A stretch of 64,000 nt of DNA from DATFVJ01 sp963712955 (GTDB taxonomy: Bacteria; Actinomycetota; Actinomycetes; Streptosporangiales; Streptosporangiaceae): the NCBI GenBank assembly GCA_963712955.1, contig CAVQKF010000020.1:99132-163131 (forward strand), in the 5' to 3' direction. Below, piece by piece: positions 8,508 to 17,033 of the stretch (position 1 is its first letter; every line of letters starts with the position of its first letter). The notes beneath the pieces were generated by a model. That model made no database searches, was not told the DNA's origin, and saw only the letters and a list, made by a program, of their open reading frames with translations. A program made the translations under genes and the position numbers.

Positions 8508-9608
8508 GTGACCGAGGTGCGGCGGCTCCTGCGCGAGCTGCTGATCCGCGAGCGGGACTCGGCCGCACCCCGCGACGTCGTAGTGCTCGCAGTGGACGGA
8601 ATTCCCTATGAACTGGCCCGTCAGTGCTGGCCCGCCGCGCATACCCTGCGGATGCGCTCGGTCTATCCCACCACCTCGTCGGCAGGATGGTTGAGCAGCC
8701 TGACTGGGCAGAGTGTGGCTCAGCACCGCGTACCCGGCGTCGTGTTCGCTCTCGCGCACACCTCGCGGCGCCAACTGGTCAACGTCTTCGAGTACCGGGG
8801 CACGGGCCTGGTCAGCCCGAGCGGTACCATCTTCAGCGACGCGGCCACGCTCGGATACCGTCCATATGCGATCCCATGCGACCTCGAGGCGCACGACTGC
8901 ACGTGGCAGGATGAGCTCCTGCGGGGTGCGCAACGGGTGCCCGGACATCGCCTCTACCCGGTCCGTTCCGGGAGCTACTGGCCCCGGCCACCCGCCGAGA
9001 TCTGCGACGATGTCCGCTCGGCCATCGCCGGGGCCCGGGGCGGGCCGCCGGCTGTCGGCCCGTACCTGGTGTGGTGCTTCATCGAGGTGGACCGGCATGT
9101 GCACGAGCACGGGTACGACGCGCACGTCGCGAGTGTGCTCACCGGCCTAGGTGACATTGCGCAGGAGCTGGCGCAGGATGGCGCCTTGGTGGTGGCCCAT
9201 GCCGACCACGGCCTGGTTCCGACCAGGCCCGACCCCGGTCTCAGCCGCATGCTCGACGCCCTGCGGGCGCGGTTCCCGTTCGACATGGGTGGGGCGGGGC
9301 GGACCCGGTGGCTCTACGCCCGTCCGGCGACGGCGCCGCGCCTCGGCGCCGAGCTGCGCCGGTCGGCGCCAGCGTCGGTGCGCGTGCGGCGGGCGTCCCA
9401 GGTCTTCCCGGCGGCGGTCCGCCCGCGCATCGGCGACGTGGTGCTCGTCGCGCAGGGCGATAGGTTCCTGACCGAGCCGGGCTACCGCTACGACCATGGC
9501 TCCGCGACCGACGCCGAGCTCTACGTCCCGTTCTCGGTGTGGGATGCCCGCACAGGCGCGGCCGGGCCGACGCCGGGTCCGGGCCAATCGGCCAGTCGGG
9601 GAGCGTGA
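8508..9608 (+). CDS. Alkaline-phosphatase-superfamily phosphodiesterase-like domain/protein
   Basis: Starting from GTG 8508 this is 366 residues. The metal-site signatures of type I phosphodiesterase/nucleotide pyrophosphatases are all present in order: LAVDGIPY (D30), the nucleophile in SVYPTTSSAGW (T55/T56), EVDRHVHEHG (Asp and His), VVAHADHG (Asp-His) and YRYDHGSATDAELYVPF (His). So it should be a two-metal phosphohydrolase, phosphotransferase or phosphodiesterase acting on a nucleotide or phosphonate-like ester. There is no signal peptide, so it is cytosolic. The same frame is open upstream into the FAD protein through a linker rich in Pro, Arg and Ser. No ribosome site precedes 8508, so it may be a C-terminal domain of a fusion. 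Confidence 0.75.
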   Translation: MTEVRRLLRELLIRERDSAAPRDVVVLAVDGIPYELARQCWPAAHTLRMRSVYPTTSSAGWLSSLTGQSVAQHRVPGVVFALAHTSRRQLVNVFEYRGTGLVSPSGTIFSDAATLGYRPYAIPCDLEAHDCTWQDELLRGAQRVPGHRLYPVRSGSYWPRPPAEICDDVRSAIAGARGGPPAVGPYLVWCFIEVDRHVHEHGYDAHVASVLTGLGDIAQELAQDGALVVAHADHGLVPTRPDPGLSRMLDALRARFPFDMGGAGRTRWLYARPATAPRLGAELRRSAPASVRVRRASQVFPAAVRPRIGDVVLVAQGDRFLTEPGYRYDHGSATDAELYVPFSVWDARTGAAGPTPGPGQSASRGA

Positions 9609-9609
9609 G

Positions 9610-10956
9610 GTGGGAAGTCTGCGCTCCCAGATGGTGCTTGGCGCGTTCCTGTACCCGACCGGGTACCACATTGCCGCGTGGCGCCATCCAGACGTGCCGG
9701 CGGCCGCAGGCGTCGACTTTGCACACTATGTGGAGCTGGCGCGCACCGCCGAGCGAGGCACCATGGACTTCATCTTCCTTCCTGACAGTGCGGCGATGCG
9801 GGGCACCGACCTCACGGCGCTGAGCCGGACCGCGATCCGCTATGTCGCCCAGTTCGAGCCGTTGACGTTGCTGAGTGCATTGGCCGTCGTCACCGACCGC
9901 ATCGGCCTCACCGCGACGATGTCCTCCACATACAACGAGCCGTACCACGTGGCCCGGGCGATCGCCTCACTCGACCACATCAGCGCCGGCCGTGCCGGAT
10001 GGAACCTCGTCACGTCCCAGAATCCGCAGGAGTGCTTCAACTTCGGCTATTCGGCGCAGCCCGACCACGCTGACCGCTACGCCCGCGCCGAGGAGTTCAT
10101 CGACGTGGTGAAGGGACTGTGGGACACGTGGGATGACGACGCGTTCGTGCGTGACAAGGATGTGGGGCTGTTCTTCGACCCAGGCGCCTTCGCTCCGCTG
10201 AACCACCGCGGGGAGCGGTTCGCGGTCCGGGGGCCGTTGAACATCCCACGCCCGCCGCAGGGCCATCCGGTCACGCTGCAGGCCGGCTCGTCCAAGGCCG
10301 GCCGGGCGCTGGCGGCCCGGACCGCGGACGTGGTCTTCACCGCACAGCCCTCGCTCACCGAAGCGCGCCGCTTCTACCAGGACGTGAAGTGCCGCGCCCG
10401 CGCGTACGGCCGGTCCCCCGACGATCTGCTCATTCTCGCCGGAATGAACCCGTTCGTGGGGCGTACGCGGCGGGAGGCGCAGGAGAAGTTCCGCGAGTTG
10501 CAGGACCTGGTTGACCCGGTCGTTGGGCTGTCATTGCTCGCCAGCGAGCTGGGGGGGTTCGACCTCTCCGGGTATCCGCTCGACGGGCCGCTGCCGCCGC
10601 TGCCGACGTCCAACGCCGGGCGGTCGCGCCAGCGGCTGCTGATCGAGATGGCGAAGCGGGAGAAGCTGACCATCCGCCAGCTCTACCAGCGGATCGCAGG
10701 GCCACGCGGGCATTGGCAGCTTGCGGGGACCGCAGACGACATCGCCGATGCGCTGCAGGAGTGGATCGACGGCGATGCCGCCGATGGGTTCGTGATGATG
10801 CCGCCACGGTTGCCGGGCTCACTCGACGACTTCGTGGACATGGTCGTGCCACGGCTGCAGGACCGCGGGCTCTTCCGTCGCGACTATCCGGGCCACACAT
10901 TGCGCGATCATTTGGGGCTGGCCCGGCCGGCCGTGCGGCCCCGCGCGAGTGCGTGA
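9610..10956 (+). CDS. Flavin-dependent LLM-class monooxygenase, NtaA/SnaA/DmoA type
   Basis: This 448-residue protein opens with LGAFLYPTGYHIAAWRHPD and carries the family blocks DFIFLPDS, FEPLTLLSALAVVTDRIGL, STYNEPYHVARAIASLDHIS and GRAGWNLVTS. Later come PVTLQAGSS, the FMN phosphate region, and DGFVMMPP. These define the nitrilotriacetate-monooxygenase component A branch of bacterial luciferase-like enzymes, which use FMNH2 supplied by a separate reductase to oxidise C-S or C-N sites. No reductase partner is seen in the window. GTG 9610 starts one base after the previous stop; the ATG at 9631 is an alternative. It sits in the middle of the peptide-linked operon. Confidence 0.9.
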   Translation: MGSLRSQMVLGAFLYPTGYHIAAWRHPDVPAAAGVDFAHYVELARTAERGTMDFIFLPDSAAMRGTDLTALSRTAIRYVAQFEPLTLLSALAVVTDRIGLTATMSSTYNEPYHVARAIASLDHISAGRAGWNLVTSQNPQECFNFGYSAQPDHADRYARAEEFIDVVKGLWDTWDDDAFVRDKDVGLFFDPGAFAPLNHRGERFAVRGPLNIPRPPQGHPVTLQAGSSKAGRALAARTADVVFTAQPSLTEARRFYQDVKCRARAYGRSPDDLLILAGMNPFVGRTRREAQEKFRELQDLVDPVVGLSLLASELGGFDLSGYPLDGPLPPLPTSNAGRSRQRLLIEMAKREKLTIRQLYQRIAGPRGHWQLAGTADDIADALQEWIDGDAADGFVMMPPRLPGSLDDFVDMVVPRLQDRGLFRRDYPGHTLRDHLGLARPAVRPRASA

Positions 10957-11177
10957 GCCCAATGGCAGGAGTGATGTCTCCGTTGGACGAGGACGCTCTC
11001 GACGAGGAGTTGGACGCGATGCTCGCGCGCCACGGCCTCGACGTACCGGATTCTCTGCTGCGCGGTACCCGGGCCGGGTACCGCGACCTCCGCCGCCTGG
11101 CGGATCTGCTGCACGCGCCACGCCCTGCGGCGAATGAGCCATCGGCGGTGTACCGGGTGCGCCGGTGGCCGGAGTGA
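10953..11177 (+). CDS. AtzG-like small subunit (GatC-like) of amidase
   Basis: This 74-residue protein overlaps the preceding stop (GTGA); internal starts at 10962 or 10974 are also possible. It has LDEELDAMLARHGLDVPDSLL, then YRDLRRLADLLHAPRP, the helical pattern of AtzG/DUF4089-type subunits that bind AtzE-family amidases as GatC binds GatA. It overlaps the amidase start by 13 bases, so the pair is translationally coupled. It likely stabilises the amidase. The family call rests on pattern and position rather than on a strong motif. Confidence 0.65.
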   Translation: MSPMAGVMSPLDEDALDEELDAMLARHGLDVPDSLLRGTRAGYRDLRRLADLLHAPRPAANEPSAVYRVRRWPE

Positions 11178-12598
11178 CCGCCCGCAACGCCAGCCCGGAG
11201 TTGCACGAACTCAGCGTCGCGGAGGCAGGCGTGCAGCTGCGGACCGGAGCACTCACGTCGGCCGAGCTTACCGAGCACGCCCTCGCCAGGGTCGGCGAGC
11301 TTGACCCGTCCCTCAACGCCTTCGTGCTCGTGACGGCAGAGCGAGCCCGCCAAGACGCACAGCGAGCCGATCGGGAGCTGGCCGAGGGCCTGGACCGGGG
11401 ACCGATGCACGGGATCCCCTACGCTCTCAAGGACGTCATCGACACCGCCCGCATCCGCACGGCCAGCCACTCTTGGCTGATGGTCGATCACGTGCCCGAC
11501 GCCGACAGCGCGGTGGCGCAGCGCCTGCGTGCGGGCGGGGGAGTCCTGCTGGGGAAGGCGGCCACGCACGAGTTCGCCCTCGGCGGCCCGAGTTTCGAGT
11601 TGCCGTTTCCCCCGGCGCGCAACCCCTGGAATCCGGAGCACGTGCCCGGCGCCTCGTCCTCCGGCTGCGGCGCCGCCGTGGCGGCAGGTCTGGTCCGGGT
11701 CGCGATCGGCTCCGACACGAGCGGCTCCGTGCGTGGCCCGGCCTGCCATTGCGGCGTCATCGGCCTCAAGCCCACCTACGGCCTCGTGTCGCGGCGGGGG
11801 GTGTTCCCGCTGTCGTACTCGCTCGACCACATCGGGCCGTTGACCCGGACCGTGCGCGACGCGGCGCTCGCGCTGCCGGTTATCGCCGGATACGACCCGC
11901 ATGATCCGGCGAGTGTTGACGTTGCGCTGCCCGACCTCACAGCCGGACTCGATGACGGCGTGGTCGGCCTTCATATCGCCTATGCACGCGCGATGATTGC
12001 CTCCGACGCCAGCACGTCGCCCGAGGTGCTGGCCGCCATCGACCGGGCGGTGGAGATCCTGCGCGAACTGGGTGCGACCGTCGACGAGGTGACACTGCCG
12101 CCGTTCGAACTCTTCAACGCCTGCGGTCGCGTCATCATGACGGCCGAGGCGTTTGCCATTCACGAACGACAGTTGCGGGAGCGGCCGCTCGACTTCGGGC
12201 GGTACACCTACCAGCGCGTGGTGCCCGGGGTGGGACTCACCGCCGCGGACCTGGTACAGGCCTTCCGGGTACGCCGGGAACTCGCCGATGCCTTGTTCCA
12301 CGACGTGTTCGGCCGGTACGCCGCTCTGATTACCGCGAGCGCGCTCGCCCCCCCTGCCCGCTTCGACGAGTTCGGCGCGGACTGGCCGCCACCGAGAACG
12401 GCCGCCGCGACGCAGACCATCGTCTTCAACGTGACCGGGCACCCGGCCATCTGCCTGCCGGTCGGACTCTCAAGCTCCGGCCTGCCCCTGGGTATGCAGA
12501 TCGCGGCTGGTGCCTTCGGCGAGGCTATCCTGCTGCGGGTCGCCACTGCGGTGGAGGCACGGCTGGGGTTCACCGACCGCCGGCCGCCTGGCTGTTAA
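11165..12598 (+). CDS. Amidase-signature hydrolase, AtzE/GatA-like
   Basis: This 477-residue protein has the complete Ser-cisSer-Lys catalytic set: K89 in ALKDVID, the cis-serine within PGASSSGCGAAVAAG (about 161-175) and nucleophile S188 in GSDTSGSVRGPA. GVIGLKPTYG and GPLTRTVRDAA follow as usual. Family members hydrolyse amides or transfer ammonia; AtzE acts on 1-carboxybiuret and GatA on glutamine for tRNA amidation. With the AtzG-like partner it probably deaminates or cleaves an amide, or could feed ammonia to the PP-loop enzyme (inference). The GTG at 11165 lies inside the AtzG-like gene. It is the last gene of the run; nothing on either strand follows for 570 bases. Confidence 0.9.
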   Translation: MAGVTARNASPELHELSVAEAGVQLRTGALTSAELTEHALARVGELDPSLNAFVLVTAERARQDAQRADRELAEGLDRGPMHGIPYALKDVIDTARIRTASHSWLMVDHVPDADSAVAQRLRAGGGVLLGKAATHEFALGGPSFELPFPPARNPWNPEHVPGASSSGCGAAVAAGLVRVAIGSDTSGSVRGPACHCGVIGLKPTYGLVSRRGVFPLSYSLDHIGPLTRTVRDAALALPVIAGYDPHDPASVDVALPDLTAGLDDGVVGLHIAYARAMIASDASTSPEVLAAIDRAVEILRELGATVDEVTLPPFELFNACGRVIMTAEAFAIHERQLRERPLDFGRYTYQRVVPGVGLTAADLVQAFRVRRELADALFHDVFGRYAALITASALAPPARFDEFGADWPPPRTAAATQTIVFNVTGHPAICLPVGLSSSGLPLGMQIAAGAFGEAILLRVATAVEARLGFTDRRPPGC

Positions 12599-13172
12599 CC
12601 TGCCGCGGCTCCACCACCGAGAACCCCTTCGACCTCGCGGTTGTTGCCCAAGTCGTGCGGCAGGCCCGCCGGCCCGAAGCTCGCGGAGTGGGTCGAAAGC
12701 GAGGTGGCACCTGCCGGAGATCTTGAGGGTGGCGTCCAAGCGGGGACATCCTTCAGTTGGACGCGGCGGCGTGGTGGCTAACAAGCGGACGTGCGGGCGG
12801 CGCGTTGGCGCAACCCGGCGACGTCGCGGCCGGCCCACCCGGCGGGACGAGGACATGCAGGAACCGGCGCGCGATGCGGCAGCCGTTCGGTATCAAAGTC
12901 CGTAACGGCTGCAGGGAAGCGCCACGTCCCAGCCGTCCGGCGTCGTGGCCCGCGGGCGGATATGACGCGCTGGCCGCGCCGCCGCGTGTGGCAGAAGACG
13001 TGCTCGTGACGACAGCGCAGTGGACCGTATACTCATGCGACTGAGTTTGGCGGGAGGGCTTAACCCCCAGCTCGTGGCCCACCCCTCAGCTCGTGGCCCC
13101 AGAGCGGATTTTTGAGGCTGGGCATTACCGTCGGCTTCCTGGTCGGCGGAGGCATTAGGTATCGGGCGAGAT
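12599..13172. other. Intergenic region without a convincing gene
   Basis: Open frames here have poor codon pattern and no family features. A 19-bp near-repeat containing CAGCTCGTGGCCC occurs twice at about 13066-13100. The segment GCAGCCGTTCGGTATCAA near 12880 resembles GAAGCCGTTCGGGATCAA near 25276, a possible dispersed short motif. Confidence 0.5.
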
Positions 13173-13622
13173 GTGCAGGTGGTGGCTGTGGGTGCGGTAG
13201 GCAGGATTGTGCGTTTTGATGAGGCCCGCGGTTATGGGTTCATCGCCCCCGAGAGTGGTGGAGAGGATGTCTTCGTGCACGCCAACGACCTTGGCGAGTA
13301 CAGGCAGCTCGCACAGCCCGGGGCGCGGGTCGAGTATGAGGTCGAGGAGGGAGACCGGGGCCCAAAGGTGGTTATGCTCCGCTTCCTTGACGTGCGGGCG
13401 AAGGCGCGCGAGGCCGCGAGCAACAGGAATGGCGCTCGCCCTGAGACGGCGCCACCGGATATCGACGACGAGATGTGCGACGTGCTGTCGGCCAGCCAGC
13501 TCCGCAGCGAGGTCACCGACGTGCTCATCCAGCAGGTGCCCTCGCTGACGGGCAGTCAGATTGCCCACGTCCGTGAACATCTCCTGGCCATCGCCCGGAC
13601 ACACGGCTGGGTCGATGGCTGA
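13173..13622 (+). CDS. Cold-shock-domain protein with C-terminal extension
   Basis: This protein of up to 149 residues has a cold-shock domain near its start: GRIVRFDEARGYGFIAPES contains the RNP1-type GYGFI, and DVFVHANDL is the RNP2-type box. Such domains bind single-stranded RNA or DNA. Unlike the 67-residue CspA family it continues with a charged linker and a helical tail (LRSEVTDVLIQQVP, AHVREHLLAIARTHGW) of a kind seen in actinomycete CspA-like proteins. The start is uncertain: GTG 13173 or GTG 13191. It is followed by 125 bases and then the HpgT-type gene on the same strand. Confidence 0.8.
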   Translation: MQVVAVGAVGRIVRFDEARGYGFIAPESGGEDVFVHANDLGEYRQLAQPGARVEYEVEEGDRGPKVVMLRFLDVRAKAREAASNRNGARPETAPPDIDDEMCDVLSASQLRSEVTDVLIQQVPSLTGSQIAHVREHLLAIARTHGWVDG

Positions 13623-13747
13623 CCCATCCAAGGGAATGCCTCTGGCGGGGGCGCTCGGCCCGCAGTTACTGACGGCCCAATTGGCCGTTACCGGCTGACC
13701 GGGGTGCCACGCTGAGAAGTTCCAAGACCAGAGCGCAGGAGAGGTAA

Positions 13748-15133
13748 ATGCCATTCGACCCGTCGGTCCAGGACGTCCAGCCCCGCCCGGCGGGGGCCGA
13801 CTTAGGCACGGACCGCACGCTCGCGCGTGCGGACCTGCACGGGTCGGTCGCCGATCCGCTGCTGGACACGATGAACTTCCTCAACGAGGTTACGGCGCGG
13901 TACCCGGCGGCGATCTCCTTCGCGCCGGGCCGCCCGTACGAAGGGCAGTTCGACCCGGCGTGCATCGTCGACTATCTCGACGCCTACACGGCCTATCTGC
14001 GGCGAACTGGCTATACCGAGAAGCAGATACGTGCAGTTCTGTTCCAGTATGGCCGGACGAAGGGGCAGATCCACGACCTGATCGCTGAGACGGTGGCGAA
14101 CGACGAGGGCGTGTGGGTGCCGCCGGAGGCCGTGGTGGTGACCGTGGGCGCGCAGGAGGGCATGTTCCTGGTGCTCCGCGCCCTGTTCGCCAGGCCTCAA
14201 GAGGTGCTCCTGGTCAGTTCACCTTGCTATATCGGTATGACTGGTGCCGCGCGGTTGCTGGACATTGAAGTGGTCCCGGTGCCGGAGGGGGATGCTGGTC
14301 CTGACCCAGATGCCGTGCGTGACGCCGCGCACTGGGCGACCGCAGCGGGGAAGCGGCCGCGCGCCCTCTACGTGGTTCCGGACTTCGCCAACCCGTCGGG
14401 GGCAAGCATGACGGTCCCCGCGCGCAGAAAGCTGCTGGAGGTTGCCGCGGCCGAGGACATGCTCGTCATTGAGGACAACCCGTACGGGTTCTTCACCCGG
14501 GAGGTGGAGCCCAGGCCGACGCTGAAGTCGCTGGACCGGGACCGGACGGTTATCTACCTCGGCTCATTCGCCAAGACCTGCTTCCCTGGAGCGCGGCTCG
14601 GCTATGTCCTCGCCGACCAGCAGGTTCTCATTGGCGATGGCCGCCGCAGCCTGCTCGCCGACGAGCTGGCCAAAATCAAGAGCATGATCACGGTGAATAC
14701 ACCTTCCCTCAGCCAGGCTGTGATCGGCGGAATCCTGGTGCAGAACGGCTGCCGCCTGCGGGAAGCGAACGCGGCGGCGATCGGCTTCTACCGCGAAAAC
14801 CTGCTGACCGTGCTGGCCGAGCTTGAGCGGCACTTCCCAGCCGAGCGCCGGTCCGAGCTCGGGATCGGCTGGAACTGCCCCGATGGCGGGTTCTTCACGG
14901 TGCTCAGGGTGCCATTTGCCACGGACGAGGCCGCGCTGGAACGTTCGGCGCGCCAATACGGTGTCCTGTGGACCCCGATGGATGCCTTCTTCGTGGGTGG
15001 TGGCGGCAGGCATCAGCTTCGGATCTCATCCAGCTACGTGCCGCCGGAACAGGTGACACAGGGGATCGCGCGGCTCGCGGCCTTCATTGTCGCCGAAGCC
15101 ACTGGTGTCCCTCCGCATGACCGTCAGTCATAA
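13748..15133 (+). CDS. hpgT: PLP-dependent aminotransferase, HpgT-type (4-hydroxyphenylglycine aminotransferase)
   Basis: This 461-residue fold-type I aminotransferase carries VVTVGAQEGMFLVLRALF (cofactor loop), VVPDFANPSGASM, IEDNPYGFF, and the PLP lysine in LGSFAKTCFPGARLGY. The N-terminal LHGSVADPLLDTMNFLNEVT and ISFAPGRPYEG are typical of aminotransferases from nonribosomal-peptide loci that include HpgT, which converts 4-hydroxyphenylglyoxylate to Hpg. The specific call leans on the adjacent HmaS-type gene, whose product feeds the same pathway. GGAGAGGTAA provides a good ribosome site before ATG 13748. It converges on hmaS across a tandem repeat. A general aromatic aminotransferase remains possible. 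Confidence 0.7.
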   Translation: MPFDPSVQDVQPRPAGADLGTDRTLARADLHGSVADPLLDTMNFLNEVTARYPAAISFAPGRPYEGQFDPACIVDYLDAYTAYLRRTGYTEKQIRAVLFQYGRTKGQIHDLIAETVANDEGVWVPPEAVVVTVGAQEGMFLVLRALFARPQEVLLVSSPCYIGMTGAARLLDIEVVPVPEGDAGPDPDAVRDAAHWATAAGKRPRALYVVPDFANPSGASMTVPARRKLLEVAAAEDMLVIEDNPYGFFTREVEPRPTLKSLDRDRTVIYLGSFAKTCFPGARLGYVLADQQVLIGDGRRSLLADELAKIKSMITVNTPSLSQAVIGGILVQNGCRLREANAAAIGFYRENLLTVLAELERHFPAERRSELGIGWNCPDGGFFTVLRVPFATDEAALERSARQYGVLWTPMDAFFVGGGGRHQLRISSSYVPPEQVTQGIARLAAFIVAEATGVPPHDRQS

Positions 15134-15166
15134 CGCGCTTGATCGTGCGGGACGGTGCCCCACCGC

Positions 15167-15298
15167 CCTCAGGGCAGCCCCCGCCATCAGGGCAGCCCCC
15201 GCCATCAGGGCAGCCCCCGCCATCAGGGCAGCAGGGCTGCCTGGGCCATCAGGGCAGCAGGGCTGCCTGGGCCATCAGGGCAGCAGGGCTGCCTGGTC
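15167..15298. repeat. Compound tandem repeat: 18-bp x3 then 26-bp x3 hairpin units
   Basis: Three copies of an 18-bp unit (CATCAGGGCAGCCCCCGC, first copy degenerate) run to 15220. Three copies of a 26-bp unit follow that starts with the same CATCAGGGCAGC and adds AGGGCTGCCTGGGC. Each 26-bp unit contains GGCAGC-AGG-GCTGCC, a six-pair hairpin, so three stem-loops stand in a row between two convergent genes. They may serve as a bidirectional terminator. Confidence 0.85.
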
Positions 15299-15317
15299 CT
15301 GCGGAGTTCCTGCAGAG

Positions 15318-16418
15318 TCATCGCCGCTGGAACGCAAGGTCCCTGATTCTGTCCAGTTCGACGGCTTCATAGAGCGCCTTGATGTTGGAGCTCCCGAAAG
15401 TCTCGGCACCCCTGCGCTCGATCACCTCGAAGAAGAGCGTGCGCTGCGGGTGGGTGGAGCTGGTGAATATCTGGAATAGCTGGCCAGCGTGATCCTGGTC
15501 GGCGAGGAGGTTCGTCTCACACAGCTCCGCCAGGGTGTGGCCCTTGAGCTTGATGCGTTCGCCAAGGAGGTCGTAATACGTCACGGGTGTCGTGAGGAAG
15601 GCAACCCCGCGCGCCCCCAGGGCCCGCACGGAATGAACGGCGTCTTTAGTGGAGAAGGCGAGGTGCTGGACACCGGCCCCTTGGTGGTTCTTGAGGAACT
15701 CGTCGATCTGGCCGGGGTCCGCCTCGGGATCGGGCTCGATGAGGGTGAAGGTGACCGTGCGGGAGGCGCTCTGCACGACCTTCGAATTCATCGCCTGGGT
15801 GCCGACGACGATGTGCTCCTCGAAGATATCCAGGAAGCCGAGCGCCCGCTTGTAGAACTCGACCGTCGAATCAAGGTCTCCAATGTCCAGGCACACGGCG
15901 ACATGGTCGATGTCGAGCAGCCCTATCTCGCTAACTCTGTCCGCCCTCTGACCCAGGACCGGAGCGAACCCGGCAGGAAGCCCGCGCCCCTCCGCGGGGT
16001 GGCGCTGGACGAGGGTATGCACGACATCTCCAAAACCTGAGATGGCCGCGGTGACGGCGGGCCCGGCGCCGATGTGACGGGCCGGCCTCCGAAATGGCCG
16101 TGCGCCGGCCGCCACCGCGGCGGCGAAGGCCGCCCGTACGTCGCTTGTGCGCAGCGCAATATCGGCGACACCGTCCCCGTGCGCGAGGACGAACTCCGAG
16201 GCCGGATGCCGGTCCGATGTCGCCTCGGTAAGCACCAGTGTGATCATCCCCTGCCGCAGCGCGATGCTGCGGTGCTCGGCGGAACCACCGGTGCCCACCA
16301 TCTTGAAGGCATAGCGATCGATCCAGGAAAAGGCCTTCGCGTCCAGGTCACTGACGTACATTTCGACGTAATCGATCGCGAGATCACTGAGGGAAGCGGA
16401 TTGCGTTAAGTCCTTCAT
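15318..16418 (-). CDS. hmaS: 4-hydroxymandelate synthase (HmaS-type, HPPD family)
   Basis: This 366-residue non-haem iron dioxygenase matches the HmaS branch of the HPPD family: IDYVEMYVSDL, AFSWIDRYAF, DHVAVCLDIGDL, HIVVGTQAMNSKVVQSAS, DEFLKNHQGAGVQHLAFS and TFGSSNIKALYEAVE. The iron ligands are His of DHVAV, His of VQHLAF and Glu of FFEVIER. HmaS converts 4-hydroxyphenylpyruvate to 4-hydroxymandelate, the first step to 4-hydroxyphenylglycine. The shortness and the HpgT-type, MbtH and halogenase neighbours favour HmaS over homogentisate-forming HPPD. ATG 16418 is preceded by AGAGGA. No hydroxymandelate oxidase gene is present in the window. Confidence 0.85.
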   Translation of the reverse strand: MKDLTQSASLSDLAIDYVEMYVSDLDAKAFSWIDRYAFKMVGTGGSAEHRSIALRQGMITLVLTEATSDRHPASEFVLAHGDGVADIALRTSDVRAAFAAAVAAGARPFRRPARHIGAGPAVTAAISGFGDVVHTLVQRHPAEGRGLPAGFAPVLGQRADRVSEIGLLDIDHVAVCLDIGDLDSTVEFYKRALGFLDIFEEHIVVGTQAMNSKVVQSASRTVTFTLIEPDPEADPGQIDEFLKNHQGAGVQHLAFSTKDAVHSVRALGARGVAFLTTPVTYYDLLGERIKLKGHTLAELCETNLLADQDHAGQLFQIFTSSTHPQRTLFFEVIERRGAETFGSSNIKALYEAVELDRIRDLAFQRR

Positions 16419-16970
16419 GGAATCCTCTAATCGTTCCTTGATACTGGGATCGCTTTTGGAGCGTTGCCTGTGGCACAGACCCGCAAACTCTGACTCGGCG
16501 GGGCACGTGCATCTCCGTTTGCCTTTGCAGCACGACCTTTATCTCGTCCCGGCGATGACGATCGCGCGAAGGCGCCTGGCCATCTCATCTTGGCTGGCAC
16601 CATCATTAGCCTTTCCCATCTGCGTCATCTAGGACGTGGGTCATCTAGTGCGTGGCTGTATGCGAGTGCACAGAGGAACCCCCGACGTAAATAAATTACC
16701 CCGTTGATAGATATTACAACCGGTCAAGGGTGTCTGCCAGGACTGCGCTTGTCCAAGGCCGCAAGGCCGTAATACACAGCAGAATCATCTGGTCAAGTCA
16801 CGCGGAAGGCGCGATCGTACGTGCCCGGGTGGTGAACTCATTAATGTCGTCGGGTACAGAACCACCCCATCCAGCGCCTGCCGGGATGCGCCCCGTGCGC
16901 AGCCTGCGCAGCCTGGGACGCGGCCGCGACGCGGCACTGGCCACAAGCTTGGCCACAGCTCGTACGGCAC

Positions 16971-17033
16971 AGGCTGATGGGACCAGGAGTCAGGTTTATG
17001 GGACCAGGACGCAGGCTTATGGGACCAGGACTC
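16971..17033. repeat. 21-bp tandem repeat, 3 copies
   Basis: Three adjacent 21-bp units share the pattern AGG(C/T)T(G/T)ATGGGACCAGGA followed by GTC, CGC or CTC. The unit length is a multiple of three, so all frames stay open through it, which explains spurious open frames here. It lies in a noncoding region upstream of mbtH. Confidence 0.85.

Noticed and set aside
10430..12442. Long minus-strand open frame opposite the monooxygenase and amidase
   Set aside because: Antisense shadow; the plus strand carries complete catalytic motifs of two known families.
15167..15298. CRISPR-like array
   Set aside because: Units are directly adjacent with no variable spacers, and no cas genes are present in the window.
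15087..15479. Plus-strand open frame with a hexapeptide repeat (AIRAAP)
   Set aside because: It exists because the 18-bp repeat unit is a multiple of three; it runs into antisense of hmaS and has no ribosome site.
15318..16418. Annotation as ordinary 4-hydroxyphenylpyruvate dioxygenase of tyrosine catabolism
   Set aside because: Sequence blocks, short length and the HpgT/MbtH/halogenase context fit HmaS better; no homogentisate pathway genes are near.
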